A DNA stretch of 64,000 bases, taken from positions 1 through 64,000 of the forward strand of contig JASFMY010000013.1 in NCBI GenBank assembly GCA_050117315.1, in the 5' to 3' direction. Both the position numbers and the translations under genes were made by a program. The first letter of the stretch is position 1, and the number at the start of each line of letters is the position of its first letter. A model generated the notes under the pieces. It searched no databases and was not told the origin of the DNA. It saw nothing but the letters and a program-made list of their open reading frames with translations. The DNA is from JANQIV01 sp050117315 (GTDB lineage: Bacteria > Bacteroidota > Ignavibacteria > Ignavibacteriales > Melioribacteraceae). This document shows, piece after piece, positions 53,911-62,772 of the stretch.

Positions 53911-53960
53911 ATTACTTGCCTAGGTAAGTAATTTTCTATAAATTTACTTACCTAGTTAAG
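53911..53960. promoter_or_regulatory. Two palindromic operators for the MarR regulator
   Basis: Site 1 at 53911-53932 is built on ACTTGCCTAGGTAAGT and site 2 at 53944-53960 is TTACTTACCTAGTTAAG. Both contain the CCTAG core with TTACTT/AAGTAA arms and lie 23-73 bases before the MarR start. This is the expected pattern for autorepression by a MarR dimer. Confidence 0.65.
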
Positions 53961-53983
53961 CTTATAACAAAGAAAAAGACAAA

Positions 53984-54469
53984 ATGAGTAAAGACTTCTT
54001 AAAAGAACTGGAATACCTCGGCATAACAGCACGACTTAAAAGAATGAGCGATTCAATATCGTACAGTATCAAAGAGTTATATAAGCATGAAAACATAGAT
54101 ATTGAACCAAGCTGGCATTTAGTTTTATTGATACTAAAAAAACATAAAACAAGAACAATGACCGAAATATCGGAAGCCTTTAATATTTCTCAACCGGCTA
54201 TGGTGAGGATGATTAATAAGATAGTAAAAAAAGGTTACATCGATATTATTGAAGACAAAACGGATAAAAGGAAGAAACAATTGGAGTTATCTAAAAAAGC
54301 TATTAAAGAACTACCTAAATTCGAGAAAATATGGAACGCCGGACAAAAATCAATTAGAGATATACTCAAAGGAAATAAAGAATTTTTTTACTCCTTGGAA
54401 AAATTCGAGCAGCAACTCGATAAAACCGATTTCAAAGAGAGAGCATTAAAGCATCTCAAAAACGATTGA
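53984..54469 (+). CDS. MarR-family transcriptional regulator
   Basis: A 161-residue MarR protein with the usual layout: helical N-terminus, the winged helix MTEISEAFNISQPAMVRMIN, the wing region DIIEDKTDKRKKQLELSKKA with the D-x-x-D-x-R-like motif (DKTDKR), and a C-terminal dimerisation helix. Two palindromic sites lie just upstream. Its stop overlaps the maximal frame of the cysteine-synthase-like gene by a few bases, so the two are likely co-transcribed and both controlled by it. Confidence 0.88.
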   Translation: MSKDFLKELEYLGITARLKRMSDSISYSIKELYKHENIDIEPSWHLVLLILKKHKTRTMTEISEAFNISQPAMVRMINKIVKKGYIDIIEDKTDKRKKQLELSKKAIKELPKFEKIWNAGQKSIRDILKGNKEFFYSLEKFEQQLDKTDFKERALKHLKND

Positions 54470-54522
54470 TAATATTAAACAAAAAAATTCTACAAATCTC
54501 TGTTATAGATAAGGAAATAAAA

Positions 54523-55434
54523 ATGCAAACAGTAGGAAACACACCATTAATCAAATTAGAAAAATTGACTGATTCCGATTGCGCGGATATTTATGTTAAA
54601 TATGAAGGCGGCAATCCCACAGGCAGTATGAAAGATCGAATGGCTTTATCGATGATTGAGGGAGCAGAAAAAAGAGGTGAATTAAAACCGGGTGGAAAAG
54701 TTGCAGAATATACGGGCGGAAGCACAGGTTCTTCCCTCGCAATGATTTGTGCAACCAGAGGTTACAAAGCACATTTTATTTCGTCGGATGCTTTTGCCGA
54801 TGAAAAACTGCGGACAATGAAAGCATTCGGAGCCGAACTGGAAATAATACCAAGCGATAACGGAAAAATAACAGCAAAGCTCATTGATGACATGATTGAC
54901 AGGGCTAAGGAATTAAGCAATGAACCCAACACTTTTTGGACAGACCAAATAAATAATAATGATAATAAAATTGCTTATCACAGAATGGCAAAAGAAATTA
55001 TTGATGTTCTCGGAACTGAGATTGATGAGTTTATGACCGGTGTAGGAACAGGTGCTTCCTTTTCGGGAAACGCGGAAATATTCAAAAAAGAAATACCCGA
55101 TATTCGTTGCACTGCTATTGAACCTAAAAATGTTCGCTTTCTCTCAGGCGGGGACACTTCGGGAACACATAGACTTGAAGGTATTGGATTGGGATTTATT
55201 CCTTCGATATATCGTACTGATTTGCAAGATGATGTTATATCAGTATCGGATGAAGATGCTTATGAAACCGCTAGAAAACTAGCTAAATTAGAAGGTATTT
55301 GGGGTGGAACTACATCCGGGGCAAATGTACGGGCAGCGCTACAGCGGGCTAAATTAATAGGCCCCGGTAAAAAGATTGTTACAATAATAATTGATTCCGG
55401 CTTACGATACCTTAACGGTGACTTATACAACTAA
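54523..55434 (+). CDS. Cysteine synthase-like PLP enzyme
   Basis: A 303-residue fold-type II PLP enzyme. The frame is open from 54466, but AAGGAAAT before ATG 54523 and the family start MQTVGNTPLIKLEKL fix this start. The PLP Lys is in GGNPTGSMKDRMALSM, the substrate loop is EYTGGSTGSSLAMI, and the glycine-rich phosphate loop is FMTGVGTGASFSG. GIWGGTTSGANVRAAL closes the domain. It could be an O-acetylserine sulfhydrylase or a related synthase. The control by a MarR regulator is unusual for housekeeping cysteine synthesis and hints at a specialised role. Confidence 0.87.
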   Translation: MQTVGNTPLIKLEKLTDSDCADIYVKYEGGNPTGSMKDRMALSMIEGAEKRGELKPGGKVAEYTGGSTGSSLAMICATRGYKAHFISSDAFADEKLRTMKAFGAELEIIPSDNGKITAKLIDDMIDRAKELSNEPNTFWTDQINNNDNKIAYHRMAKEIIDVLGTEIDEFMTGVGTGASFSGNAEIFKKEIPDIRCTAIEPKNVRFLSGGDTSGTHRLEGIGLGFIPSIYRTDLQDDVISVSDEDAYETARKLAKLEGIWGGTTSGANVRAALQRAKLIGPGKKIVTIIIDSGLRYLNGDLYN

Positions 55435-55963
55435 CTTAGAATTATTTCCGGTGTTAGCAAGAGTACTCTGAAGGGATAGAGAGAATTTGGTGCTGGTGTT
55501 ATCGGCAATACAGATGGAGTAAAAGTGAGAATAGATAAATCGTAATACAGCTCATTAGAAAGCAATCCTACAATGCCGAGCGAGACTAAAAATTATTTTT
55601 GAATTTATAACGAGTTATAATAAGATTTCAAAAAAGCATTAGTTAATTAGTGCCTATTCGAATATCTGTAAATTATTATGATTAATATAGTTCCGACGAC
55701 TTTTATTCATGAACAATCATAACAATTGTTCAATGGTCATATTGCCGGGAGAACAATTAAATAATTTGTCAGTGGCGGCATAGCCGCACGATGGGAAGAG
55801 GGTGTGTAATAATTCGGGTTTTTTGAAAAAAATGTTTTGATTTCATAAAAAAACGAAACAAAAAATTTCTTTATACCCTATTTTCACACACGCTCTGAAT
55901 TCCGGGGTTAGTTATTCCCTTACGAAGGCTGGCCTGGCAGAGGCCGGTTCCATTTTTCATCTT
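55435..55963. other. Gene-free stretch with weak coding debris
   Basis: About 530 bases without a supported gene. A short frame near 55490-55545 reads EFGAGVIGNTDGVKVRIDKS before a stop and may be a protein remnant, but it is too short to identify. A small hairpin (GGCCT/AGGCC, 55934-55948) near the 3' end of the formiminotransferase gene could be part of a terminator. Confidence 0.35.
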
Positions 55964-57799
55964 TTACAATCCTAGGTTACCTTCAACAATTTTAAGAACT
56001 TTATCCAATTCTGCTTTTGCTTCGACTTTTAAATCTTTACAGGTTTCTCTCATTTCATTTACGAAATCTTCATCTTTAATATCACCGAGATTTATGAGCA
56101 CATTATAAATTCCGCCTATAACTCCAGTATATGCACTCTGCGCGCCGACACCAACATCCGTAATTGATGCCGGGTTGCCGTTTATTGCAACCGCTCCAGC
56201 AACTCTAACCGCTCCAAGACTTAACTTTGCAGTATTAAGAGGAACATAAACAGCTTTCTTTAATCCGGCCTGCATTGCTTCAAATCTTGCTTTCTTCTGC
56301 TCGTCTGTTTTCTTCGGCAGTCTCATTGCTTCCATATAATCATTGAATGCGTTCGTGTCATCGTCAATTGCTTTTACCAGGGCATCTTTAATTTCCTGGC
56401 ATTTGTCAGCGGCTTCATTTAATACTGCGTCTACTTTTTCACTTCCTCTTTTGTTAGCTGTTAAATTGCTCACCATTGATGAAAGAGACGCACCCAATGC
56501 ACCTGCCAATGCAGCAATTGAACCGCCGCCCGGTGCAGGGGATTCGCGTGATACTTCATCAACAAAATCGGTCAGTTTCATTTCAACCAGGGCATTATCA
56601 AGATTTTTAGGCAGCCCGAGAACTCTTTCTTCAATTTTAAAATCGGCTACATCTTTTAAGCCGAGCGACTGAACGGCAGTTTCCAAAATATCACGAACCG
56701 GAATTCCTATTGAACGGCCTTGTTTTCTTAAATAAAATTTCCCGGTATCCAGTAAAGCAGGATAAGGCACCATTCCTACAATTTCACTGCCTGTAACTAC
56801 CAAACCTCTTTCGGCGGCAAGTTCTCTGGTTTTTTCGAGAACATCGTGGGTTGAGGTAACTTTGTAATTTGTTAAGTTAATTGAAATCTGTGCACGGTCG
56901 TATTCATCAACCATCCAGCCGATTGCTTTTGCATTTTTGAATATACCCGGCTTTTTAACCGACTGCCCTTCTGTTTTATCCGGATCAATTCCGTTTTGAT
57001 TTAACAAATCGGCCAAATCGTAATTGTGTTCTTTTTTACAGTGCTCAATTGTTTCTTCAATTGTTTTTCCGTCAAAATCACAACTGCCGCAAGGATATCT
57101 TCCTTCAACATATTTTAATATCTCTGTTCCTTTGAAATAAAACGGCTTTGTATTTCCGCGCCTTGCCGAACGTCCTTTTTCTCTCAACTCAAATGCAATA
57201 TCGGTTGCGTATTTTGATTCACGTGTGTTCAAGCTAATGTTGTACGCAATTAAAAATTCTCTTACACCGATTACCGTTGCCCCGGCTTTGGCATTGAATT
57301 CCGCAGGGCCGAAATCGGGTTTCCATTCGGGTTTTTTAAGCTTGTCGGCTAAAGCTTCGTATTCGCCTTTTCTAATTTTAGCTAAGTTTTCTCTTTCGGG
57401 AGTTTGCGCAGATTTCTCGTACAAATAAATCGGGATGCCTAATTCCTCACCGATTCTTCTACCTACTTCTTTTGAAATCTCGATACATTCTTCAGTTGTA
57501 ACCCCGCTTACCGGAACAAAAGGACAAACATCCGTAGCGCCCATTCTCGGGTGCGAACCGGAGTGCTTCGACATATCAATTAATTCATGCGCTTTCTTAA
57601 TTGCCTGAAAAGCGGCTTCTTTTACTCCGGCAGGGCTTCCTAAAAAAGTAACTACTGTTCTATTCATATCCGCACCGGGATCAACGTCTAATAATCTTAC
57701 TCCTTCAACAGCTTCAACTTTATCGGTTATTTGTTTTATAATGTCTAAATTTCTTCCTTCGGAAAAATTCGGCACACATTCTATTAATTTCTCATTCAT
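55964..57799 (-). CDS. ftcD: Glutamate formimidoyltransferase / formimidoyltetrahydrofolate cyclodeaminase fusion
   Basis: A 611-residue bifunctional enzyme. GAGGAG before ATG 57799 and the family start MNEKLIECVPNFSEGRNLD fix the start. The frame continues 8 codons upstream without a better signal. The N-terminal formiminotransferase half has LLDVDPGADMNRTVVTF and HSGSHPRMGATDVCPFVPVS. The C-terminal cyclodeaminase half starts near LTDFVDEVSRESPAPGGGSI and includes GALGASLSSMVSNLT. It channels the formimino group from histidine breakdown to folate, giving glutamate, ammonia and methenyl-THF. The other histidine catabolic genes are not in the window. Confidence 0.93.
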   Translation of the reverse strand: MNEKLIECVPNFSEGRNLDIIKQITDKVEAVEGVRLLDVDPGADMNRTVVTFLGSPAGVKEAAFQAIKKAHELIDMSKHSGSHPRMGATDVCPFVPVSGVTTEECIEISKEVGRRIGEELGIPIYLYEKSAQTPERENLAKIRKGEYEALADKLKKPEWKPDFGPAEFNAKAGATVIGVREFLIAYNISLNTRESKYATDIAFELREKGRSARRGNTKPFYFKGTEILKYVEGRYPCGSCDFDGKTIEETIEHCKKEHNYDLADLLNQNGIDPDKTEGQSVKKPGIFKNAKAIGWMVDEYDRAQISINLTNYKVTSTHDVLEKTRELAAERGLVVTGSEIVGMVPYPALLDTGKFYLRKQGRSIGIPVRDILETAVQSLGLKDVADFKIEERVLGLPKNLDNALVEMKLTDFVDEVSRESPAPGGGSIAALAGALGASLSSMVSNLTANKRGSEKVDAVLNEAADKCQEIKDALVKAIDDDTNAFNDYMEAMRLPKKTDEQKKARFEAMQAGLKKAVYVPLNTAKLSLGAVRVAGAVAINGNPASITDVGVGAQSAYTGVIGGIYNVLINLGDIKDEDFVNEMRETCKDLKVEAKAELDKVLKIVEGNLGL

Positions 57800-58043
57800 A
57801 TACTCCTCGGCTTTAAAGTACATTTTGTTATCAAATAGAAATGAAAAATTAAATTATAGGGTCTTCTTATGCAAGGAATTAACTGTGAAGTCTCTTTCGA
57901 TCTTTATTATAAGAAGTTAATTCAAACTATTTATAGTATAATTCTTCAATATGTTAGCAAAATTGCTCTTTGAAAAAATAATTTATATGTTTTTCTTAAA
58001 AGAAAAATGTTTAGTACATTTCCATAAAACTTAACGGGACGTC

Positions 58044-58601
58044 TTGCCCAAACTTAAAAATTACGATGATAAGAAACTGATTACTTTGATAAAACAAAGT
58101 AACGGCAACGCTCTAAGAGCTTTGTTTGAAAGGTATTTCAATAGATTGTGTAAATTTGCTTTTCAATTTATAAAAAACATTGATCTTTGCGAAGAAGCCG
58201 TATCGGATATATTTCTTAAAATATGGCTCAAAAGAAACGATATTAATATAACCTCAAGTGTATCTTCTTACTTATATATATCGGTAAGAAACCAATGTAT
58301 AACCTATATTAAAAAAAATAAGCAGATTTTTGAAAAACTTGAAACCGCCGAAACTCAAGGTAAAGTGTCTTCAGAAAATTCAGATGACTTTGTTTGTTAT
58401 GAAGAACTTGTAGCCGAGGTGGAATCTGTATTACAGAAATTGCCCGCTAAAAGACAATTAATTTTTAGAATGAATCGTTTCGACGGGCTGAAATATAAAG
58501 AAATTGCCGAGATACTTAACATTTCCGTAAACACAGTTCAAAATCAGATGACGGAAGCAGTTAAATTTTTAACAAATCAATATCCCAAAATAAAAAAATA
58601 A
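58044..58601 (+). CDS. ECF RNA polymerase sigma factor, FecI-like
   Basis: A 185-residue sigma factor of the Bacteroidota FecI type. Region 2: LRALFERYFNRLCKFAFQFI, then EEAVSDIFLKIWLKRNDI. Region 4: LQKLPAKRQLIFRMNRFDG, then YKEIAEILNISVNTVQNQMT. The best start is a TTG at 58044, with only weak ribosome binding (GGGACG). The FecR gene follows after 140 bases and the receptor after that, the standard order of a cell-surface signalling locus. Confidence 0.9.
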   Translation: MPKLKNYDDKKLITLIKQSNGNALRALFERYFNRLCKFAFQFIKNIDLCEEAVSDIFLKIWLKRNDINITSSVSSYLYISVRNQCITYIKKNKQIFEKLETAETQGKVSSENSDDFVCYEELVAEVESVLQKLPAKRQLIFRMNRFDGLKYKEIAEILNISVNTVQNQMTEAVKFLTNQYPKIKK

Positions 58602-58741
58602 TTTTCTTACCCCGTTTGGCAAAAATGATTTAGATTTTTTATCAACAACAAACCGCCGATTATTTTTTTCTCTCGACAATAGTAGATATCCCGTTAAAAA
58701 GTAGTCTTATCAATATCAAATCCAATGGGAAGGAAGAAGAT

Positions 58742-59782
58742 ATGAACAAAAAAAATTTTATTAACCTAGTTGTAAGGAATCTTTCTAAAGAAACAACTAA
58801 AGAAGAAAACAAAGAACTTATGACACTTCTAAAAAAACAAGAATATTCCGAACAATACAAATTAATTAAAAACAAATGGGAAACTGCCGAAGATGACCTC
58901 GACAATTTAGACTTCAATGTAGAAAGAGGATTCAACAAACTTACTTCAAAAATCAAAATATCCGAACCGGAATATAAAACACAAACAGTAAACCCATTTA
59001 AAAATTACTGGTACGATAGTTCTCTTTTACGTTTTGCAGCTTCAATTGCATTTTTTGTAATTATATCGGCAGGCATACTTTATTACGGGGACTTTTTTAA
59101 CGGCGGGAGTAATGAAATAAAGTGGAATGAAAAGGTAACATTAATAGGACAGAAATCGATATTAACACTTTTTGACGGAACAAAAATAACTCTTAATGCA
59201 GACAGCAAATTTAAATACCGCACAAATTTTGTCGGCGATACAAGAGACGTATATTTAGAAGGAGAGGCATATTTTGAGGTCGCTCATAACGTAAACAAAC
59301 CTTTCGTCGTTCATACGGATAAAATATCAACAACCGTACTTGGTACAAAATTTAACATAAAAGCTTTTCCCGAAGATCGGGAAATAGCGGTTTCTTTAGT
59401 TGAAGGGAGTATAAAAGTATCGACATCCAACACAGATGATGAACTGCTGGAGCCTTCGCAGCAATTACTTTTTAATAAGACAACAGGCACGGGAGATATA
59501 AAGGAATTTGATTTAATACAAACAACCGGCTGGAAAGATAATGTTCTTAAATTCGATAACGAGCCGCTCAATAAAGTATTTGCGAAGTTGGAACGAACTT
59601 TCGGCGTTAAATTTTTATTGGAAGATACAACTTACGCTCAGAAAAAAATTAAAGCGGCTTTTAACAATGAATCGTTCTGGACTGTTGTTAAAGTAATTAA
59701 ATCCGCTACCGGTCTTGAATACCGAACAGCGGGAAACAACAACGAGATTAAATCAATAATATTTCATAAAAATATAAAATAA
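58742..59782 (+). CDS. FecR-family anti-sigma factor
   Basis: A 346-residue protein. The N-terminal cytoplasmic part (about 1-85) begins MNKKNFINLVVRNLSKETTK. A transmembrane helix lies at about 97-116 (FAASIAFFVIISAGILYYGD). FecR domain: FDGTKITLNADSKFKYRTNF, then VYLEGEAYFEVAHNVNKPFV. C-terminal DUF4974: FDNEPLNKVFAKLERTFGVK. It transmits receptor occupancy to the sigma factor upstream. AAGGAAGAAGAT precedes the ATG. This is an intact counterpart of the split locus at 7990-9018. Confidence 0.92.
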   Translation: MNKKNFINLVVRNLSKETTKEENKELMTLLKKQEYSEQYKLIKNKWETAEDDLDNLDFNVERGFNKLTSKIKISEPEYKTQTVNPFKNYWYDSSLLRFAASIAFFVIISAGILYYGDFFNGGSNEIKWNEKVTLIGQKSILTLFDGTKITLNADSKFKYRTNFVGDTRDVYLEGEAYFEVAHNVNKPFVVHTDKISTTVLGTKFNIKAFPEDREIAVSLVEGSIKVSTSNTDDELLEPSQQLLFNKTTGTGDIKEFDLIQTTGWKDNVLKFDNEPLNKVFAKLERTFGVKFLLEDTTYAQKKIKAAFNNESFWTVVKVIKSATGLEYRTAGNNNEIKSIIFHKNIK

Positions 59783-59837
59783 AAACATTCAACAACTTTT
59801 ATTAAGTATCAACAACAAATACTTGTGTTTAAACAAG

Positions 59838-59857
59838 AAGGAGGCAACATGACATAG
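59838..59857 (+). other. Strong ribosome binding site followed by a two-codon ORF
   Basis: AAGGAGG at 59838-59844 is followed by ATG ACA TAG at 59849-59857 with ideal spacing. No frame continues. The real receptor start at 59960 has no comparable site. It is either a translated start-stop leader or the relic of a former gene start. Confidence 0.5.
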
Positions 59858-59873
59858 GATTAACAATAAAAAA

Positions 59874-59904
59874 AGCCATGACAATGTGCGAGATTGTCAC
59901 GGCT
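59874..59904 (-). terminator. Hairpin between FecR and receptor genes, best read on the minus strand
   Basis: AGCCATGACAAT at 59874-59885 pairs (one mismatch) with ATTGTCACGGCT at 59893-59904. Seven A residues precede it on the plus strand, so on the minus strand it is a hairpin followed by a T run, a canonical terminator. On the plus strand it could attenuate the receptor gene. Confidence 0.55.
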
Positions 59905-59959
59905 GTAAATTTAGTCAAACTAATTAAAACATCATGTTTAACTAACACTGGTAAAATAT

Positions 59960-62683
59960 ATGAAAAAAAACATATTTATGGTATTAAAAATGACAGCTTA
60001 TTATTCTGCGATAGGTGTAATTTTGCAATGCTTTCTGGTCAGCATACTTTTCGCTAGTTCATCTGCTGAAGGGCAAGAATTAAAAGATACGAAATTGACG
60101 CTAACAATTAATAATATAACATTTGAAGAAGTTTTACACAAAATTGAAAAAACGACAAATTTTAAATTCTTTTATTTAAAAGAAGATGTTCCGTTAAACA
60201 AAATAATAACAATTGATGTTACAAATGAATCATTATACGATTTACTTGAAGGTTTAGCCGGGCAATACAACCTGGTCTTCCAGAGAATTAACAACCAGAT
60301 AGTGATTAAGAAGGCAAACTTCGAGGAGTATGAAGAACCCGTCATTATCCAGCAGACAGGTTCCATAAGAGGAAAAGTTACAGATGCCAAAACCGGCGAA
60401 GCGTTGATGGGCGCCAATATAATGCTGAAGGAAACGAGTACTGGCGTAGCAGCAAATGAAAACGGTGAATATTCACTCGAAAAACTTTCTCCGGGAAATT
60501 ATACGTTAGTAATAAAATACATTGGATATTCTACAAAAGAAGAAACTGTCGAAGTAGTTGAGAATAGAACAGTTGAGCTGAATATAGAACTAGACCCAAC
60601 TGCATTTGATTTAAATGAAGTTATAGTTACGGGATCAATAGTAGAGACAAAGAAAAAAACGCTTGGGACCTCAATTACCATAATTAAGCCAAAAGAACTT
60701 GAGCAGATGAATACTTCCTCAGTGACGGAGTTGTTTGAAGACCAGCAGATAGCCGGTGTTACTTCAATGGATCTGGGTACTAATTCAGATATGGGTCAAA
60801 GAATCTATATCCGAGGTTCAAACACAGGATTGACAGGTTTTATATCTCCAACAAAATTATTGGTGGACGGTGTAGAAGTTGAAACAAGAGTAATGAGTAC
60901 CATCAGTGCGGAAGACATAGAAAGAATTGAAATAATCCGCGGTCCTCAAGCCTCAACTCTTTACGGTTCGGAGGCAGCCGGCGGTGTTATACAAATTTTT
61001 ACAAAAAAGGGATCATCCGGACAACCCTTGCAAGGTTCAATTTCTACAAACCAGGGTGTGGTAGAATCTAAATATGATCCAAGTTCATTCTGGAAAAGAT
61101 CATATAACGGATCGCTGAACGGCGGTTTTATCGGCGGATCGTTTGGTTTAGGTGCCTCCTATACACAAAGTGAAGGTTTTGCAGAAAATTTGGATAGGCA
61201 AGACGCAAATATCTCTTTCGGATTTCAAAAGAATTTATTAGACAATCTAAACATAAGTATAATATCACGCTATGGTCATCGACGATTTGGTTATCCTGGT
61301 AGTGCGGTTCTCCTTTTTGATAATTATCAAGATGGTAAACTTCCATCAAGCAAAAGTTATATACCCGATCCCAATGATTATTATACATTCGAAAAAATTG
61401 CACTTGGTATAAATGCAAGTTATGTATATAACAATTGGTGGGAACACCAGTTAACAATTGGCTATTATAAACTAAGAGCAGAGCAACGTAAACTACCAAG
61501 TTATCTTTATGCTGCGGATACAACCTTAACAAGATATACTAACGACTGGATTAGAAAAACATACCGTTATTCAACAAATATAAAATTACCCCAAATGGGA
61601 ATATTAGAATCAAGCGTTACAGCGGGTCTCGAATATGTTGAACCGGAATACTTAAGCGTTAGCAATACATATGAAAATACCGGCGAACCTTATGTTAGAT
61701 CAATATTAAGCGGGTATATTTGGGAGGAAAATAGTATAAAAAGAGCATTCTTCGGTCAGGCAAAATTAGGATTTGATGATAAATTATTTATAACAGCAGG
61801 TGTAAGAACAGATTACAACAGCAACAACGGTCCAAATTATTCCTCATACTCAACAAATCCTAGGTTCGGTTTTTCTTATTTAATAGAACCAACCGAAGGC
61901 TGGGTAATAAAAACGCGCGGTTCTTGGGGTATTGGTATACAATCGCCAACTCTTATAATGAGAAACGGCGGTTTGCCTTACACTCTTCCAAATTCTGATA
62001 TTGGTCCTCAAACAACAACCGGCTGGGAATTAGGAGCAGATCAATACTTTTTAGACGGTGCGCTTTATTTTGAGTTTACATACTATTATCAATATACGGA
62101 AGATCAGATTTCTATACATTACCCGGATATGGAAAATAATCCTAGGCAATATCAGTATGCAAACATGGGTGAAGTTGAAAACAGTGGTGCTGAATTAATA
62201 GTTAAATATACGTATGAATCTATGGATCTAAGCGCTAATGTTGCATATAATCATAATGAGATAAAAGAACTGGCTACTTTAAGAACACCAGTTGACTTAG
62301 TTGGAAAGCCGATCGCGGCTTCTACGTTGCCGCAAGTAACCGCCGGTTTTTCATTTAATTACAGGTTAAATGAACTATTAAACATTGGTAAAGAACATAG
62401 AACATCGGTAGGTTTTAATATTAATTATCTTGGTAAAAGATGGGCGATTGATAATTATTCTTATATGGCTGATGCATCTAGCGGAAGTCTACAAAGTAAA
62501 GTTGACTATTTAAAATGGTTTGACGGTTTTGTAAAAGTTAATCTCTTTGGAAATTATAATATAACAAAGAATTTGGGAGTAGGTCTAAAAATAAGAAACC
62601 TATTTAACTGTTATGAACAACCAACCCCTGGTTTTTATGTAACCGGTAGAGAGACTTTATTTAGCCTAAAAATGAATTTCTAG
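59960..62683 (+). CDS. TonB-dependent receptor, SusC-like, with STN signalling domain
   Basis: A 907-residue outer-membrane transducer. After a long leader (about 1-38, ending SAEGQ) comes an STN domain (LTINNITFEEVLHKIEKTTN, about 48-118) that contacts FecR. Next is a carboxypeptidase-like domain (GSIRGKVTDAKTGEALMGAN, about 133-218), the TonB plug (IYIRGSNTGLTGFISPTKLL, about 225-350) and the barrel, ending FSLKMNF. It imports an unknown ligand and signals through the FecR and sigma gene products encoded upstream. No SusD gene follows. The next gene is a beta-propeller/S9-peptidase-like protein after a terminator. Confidence 0.93.
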   Translation: MKKNIFMVLKMTAYYSAIGVILQCFLVSILFASSSAEGQELKDTKLTLTINNITFEEVLHKIEKTTNFKFFYLKEDVPLNKIITIDVTNESLYDLLEGLAGQYNLVFQRINNQIVIKKANFEEYEEPVIIQQTGSIRGKVTDAKTGEALMGANIMLKETSTGVAANENGEYSLEKLSPGNYTLVIKYIGYSTKEETVEVVENRTVELNIELDPTAFDLNEVIVTGSIVETKKKTLGTSITIIKPKELEQMNTSSVTELFEDQQIAGVTSMDLGTNSDMGQRIYIRGSNTGLTGFISPTKLLVDGVEVETRVMSTISAEDIERIEIIRGPQASTLYGSEAAGGVIQIFTKKGSSGQPLQGSISTNQGVVESKYDPSSFWKRSYNGSLNGGFIGGSFGLGASYTQSEGFAENLDRQDANISFGFQKNLLDNLNISIISRYGHRRFGYPGSAVLLFDNYQDGKLPSSKSYIPDPNDYYTFEKIALGINASYVYNNWWEHQLTIGYYKLRAEQRKLPSYLYAADTTLTRYTNDWIRKTYRYSTNIKLPQMGILESSVTAGLEYVEPEYLSVSNTYENTGEPYVRSILSGYIWEENSIKRAFFGQAKLGFDDKLFITAGVRTDYNSNNGPNYSSYSTNPRFGFSYLIEPTEGWVIKTRGSWGIGIQSPTLIMRNGGLPYTLPNSDIGPQTTTGWELGADQYFLDGALYFEFTYYYQYTEDQISIHYPDMENNPRQYQYANMGEVENSGAELIVKYTYESMDLSANVAYNHNEIKELATLRTPVDLVGKPIAASTLPQVTAGFSFNYRLNELLNIGKEHRTSVGFNINYLGKRWAIDNYSYMADASSGSLQSKVDYLKWFDGFVKVNLFGNYNITKNLGVGLKIRNLFNCYEQPTPGFYVTGRETLFSLKMNF

Positions 62684-62700
62684 TAAAAATGTTTAATAAT

Positions 62701-62756
62701 AAGGTGTCTCATAAGAATTGTTTTATTCTGTAAAAAAATCGGGAGACACCTTTTTT
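62701..62756 (+). terminator. Rho-independent terminator after the receptor gene
   Basis: AAGGTGTCTC at 62701-62710 pairs perfectly with GAGACACCTT at 62743-62752, followed by a run of T to 62756. It separates the receptor from the next gene. Confidence 0.88.
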
Positions 62757-62772
62757 ATGATAGGAGTAAAAA

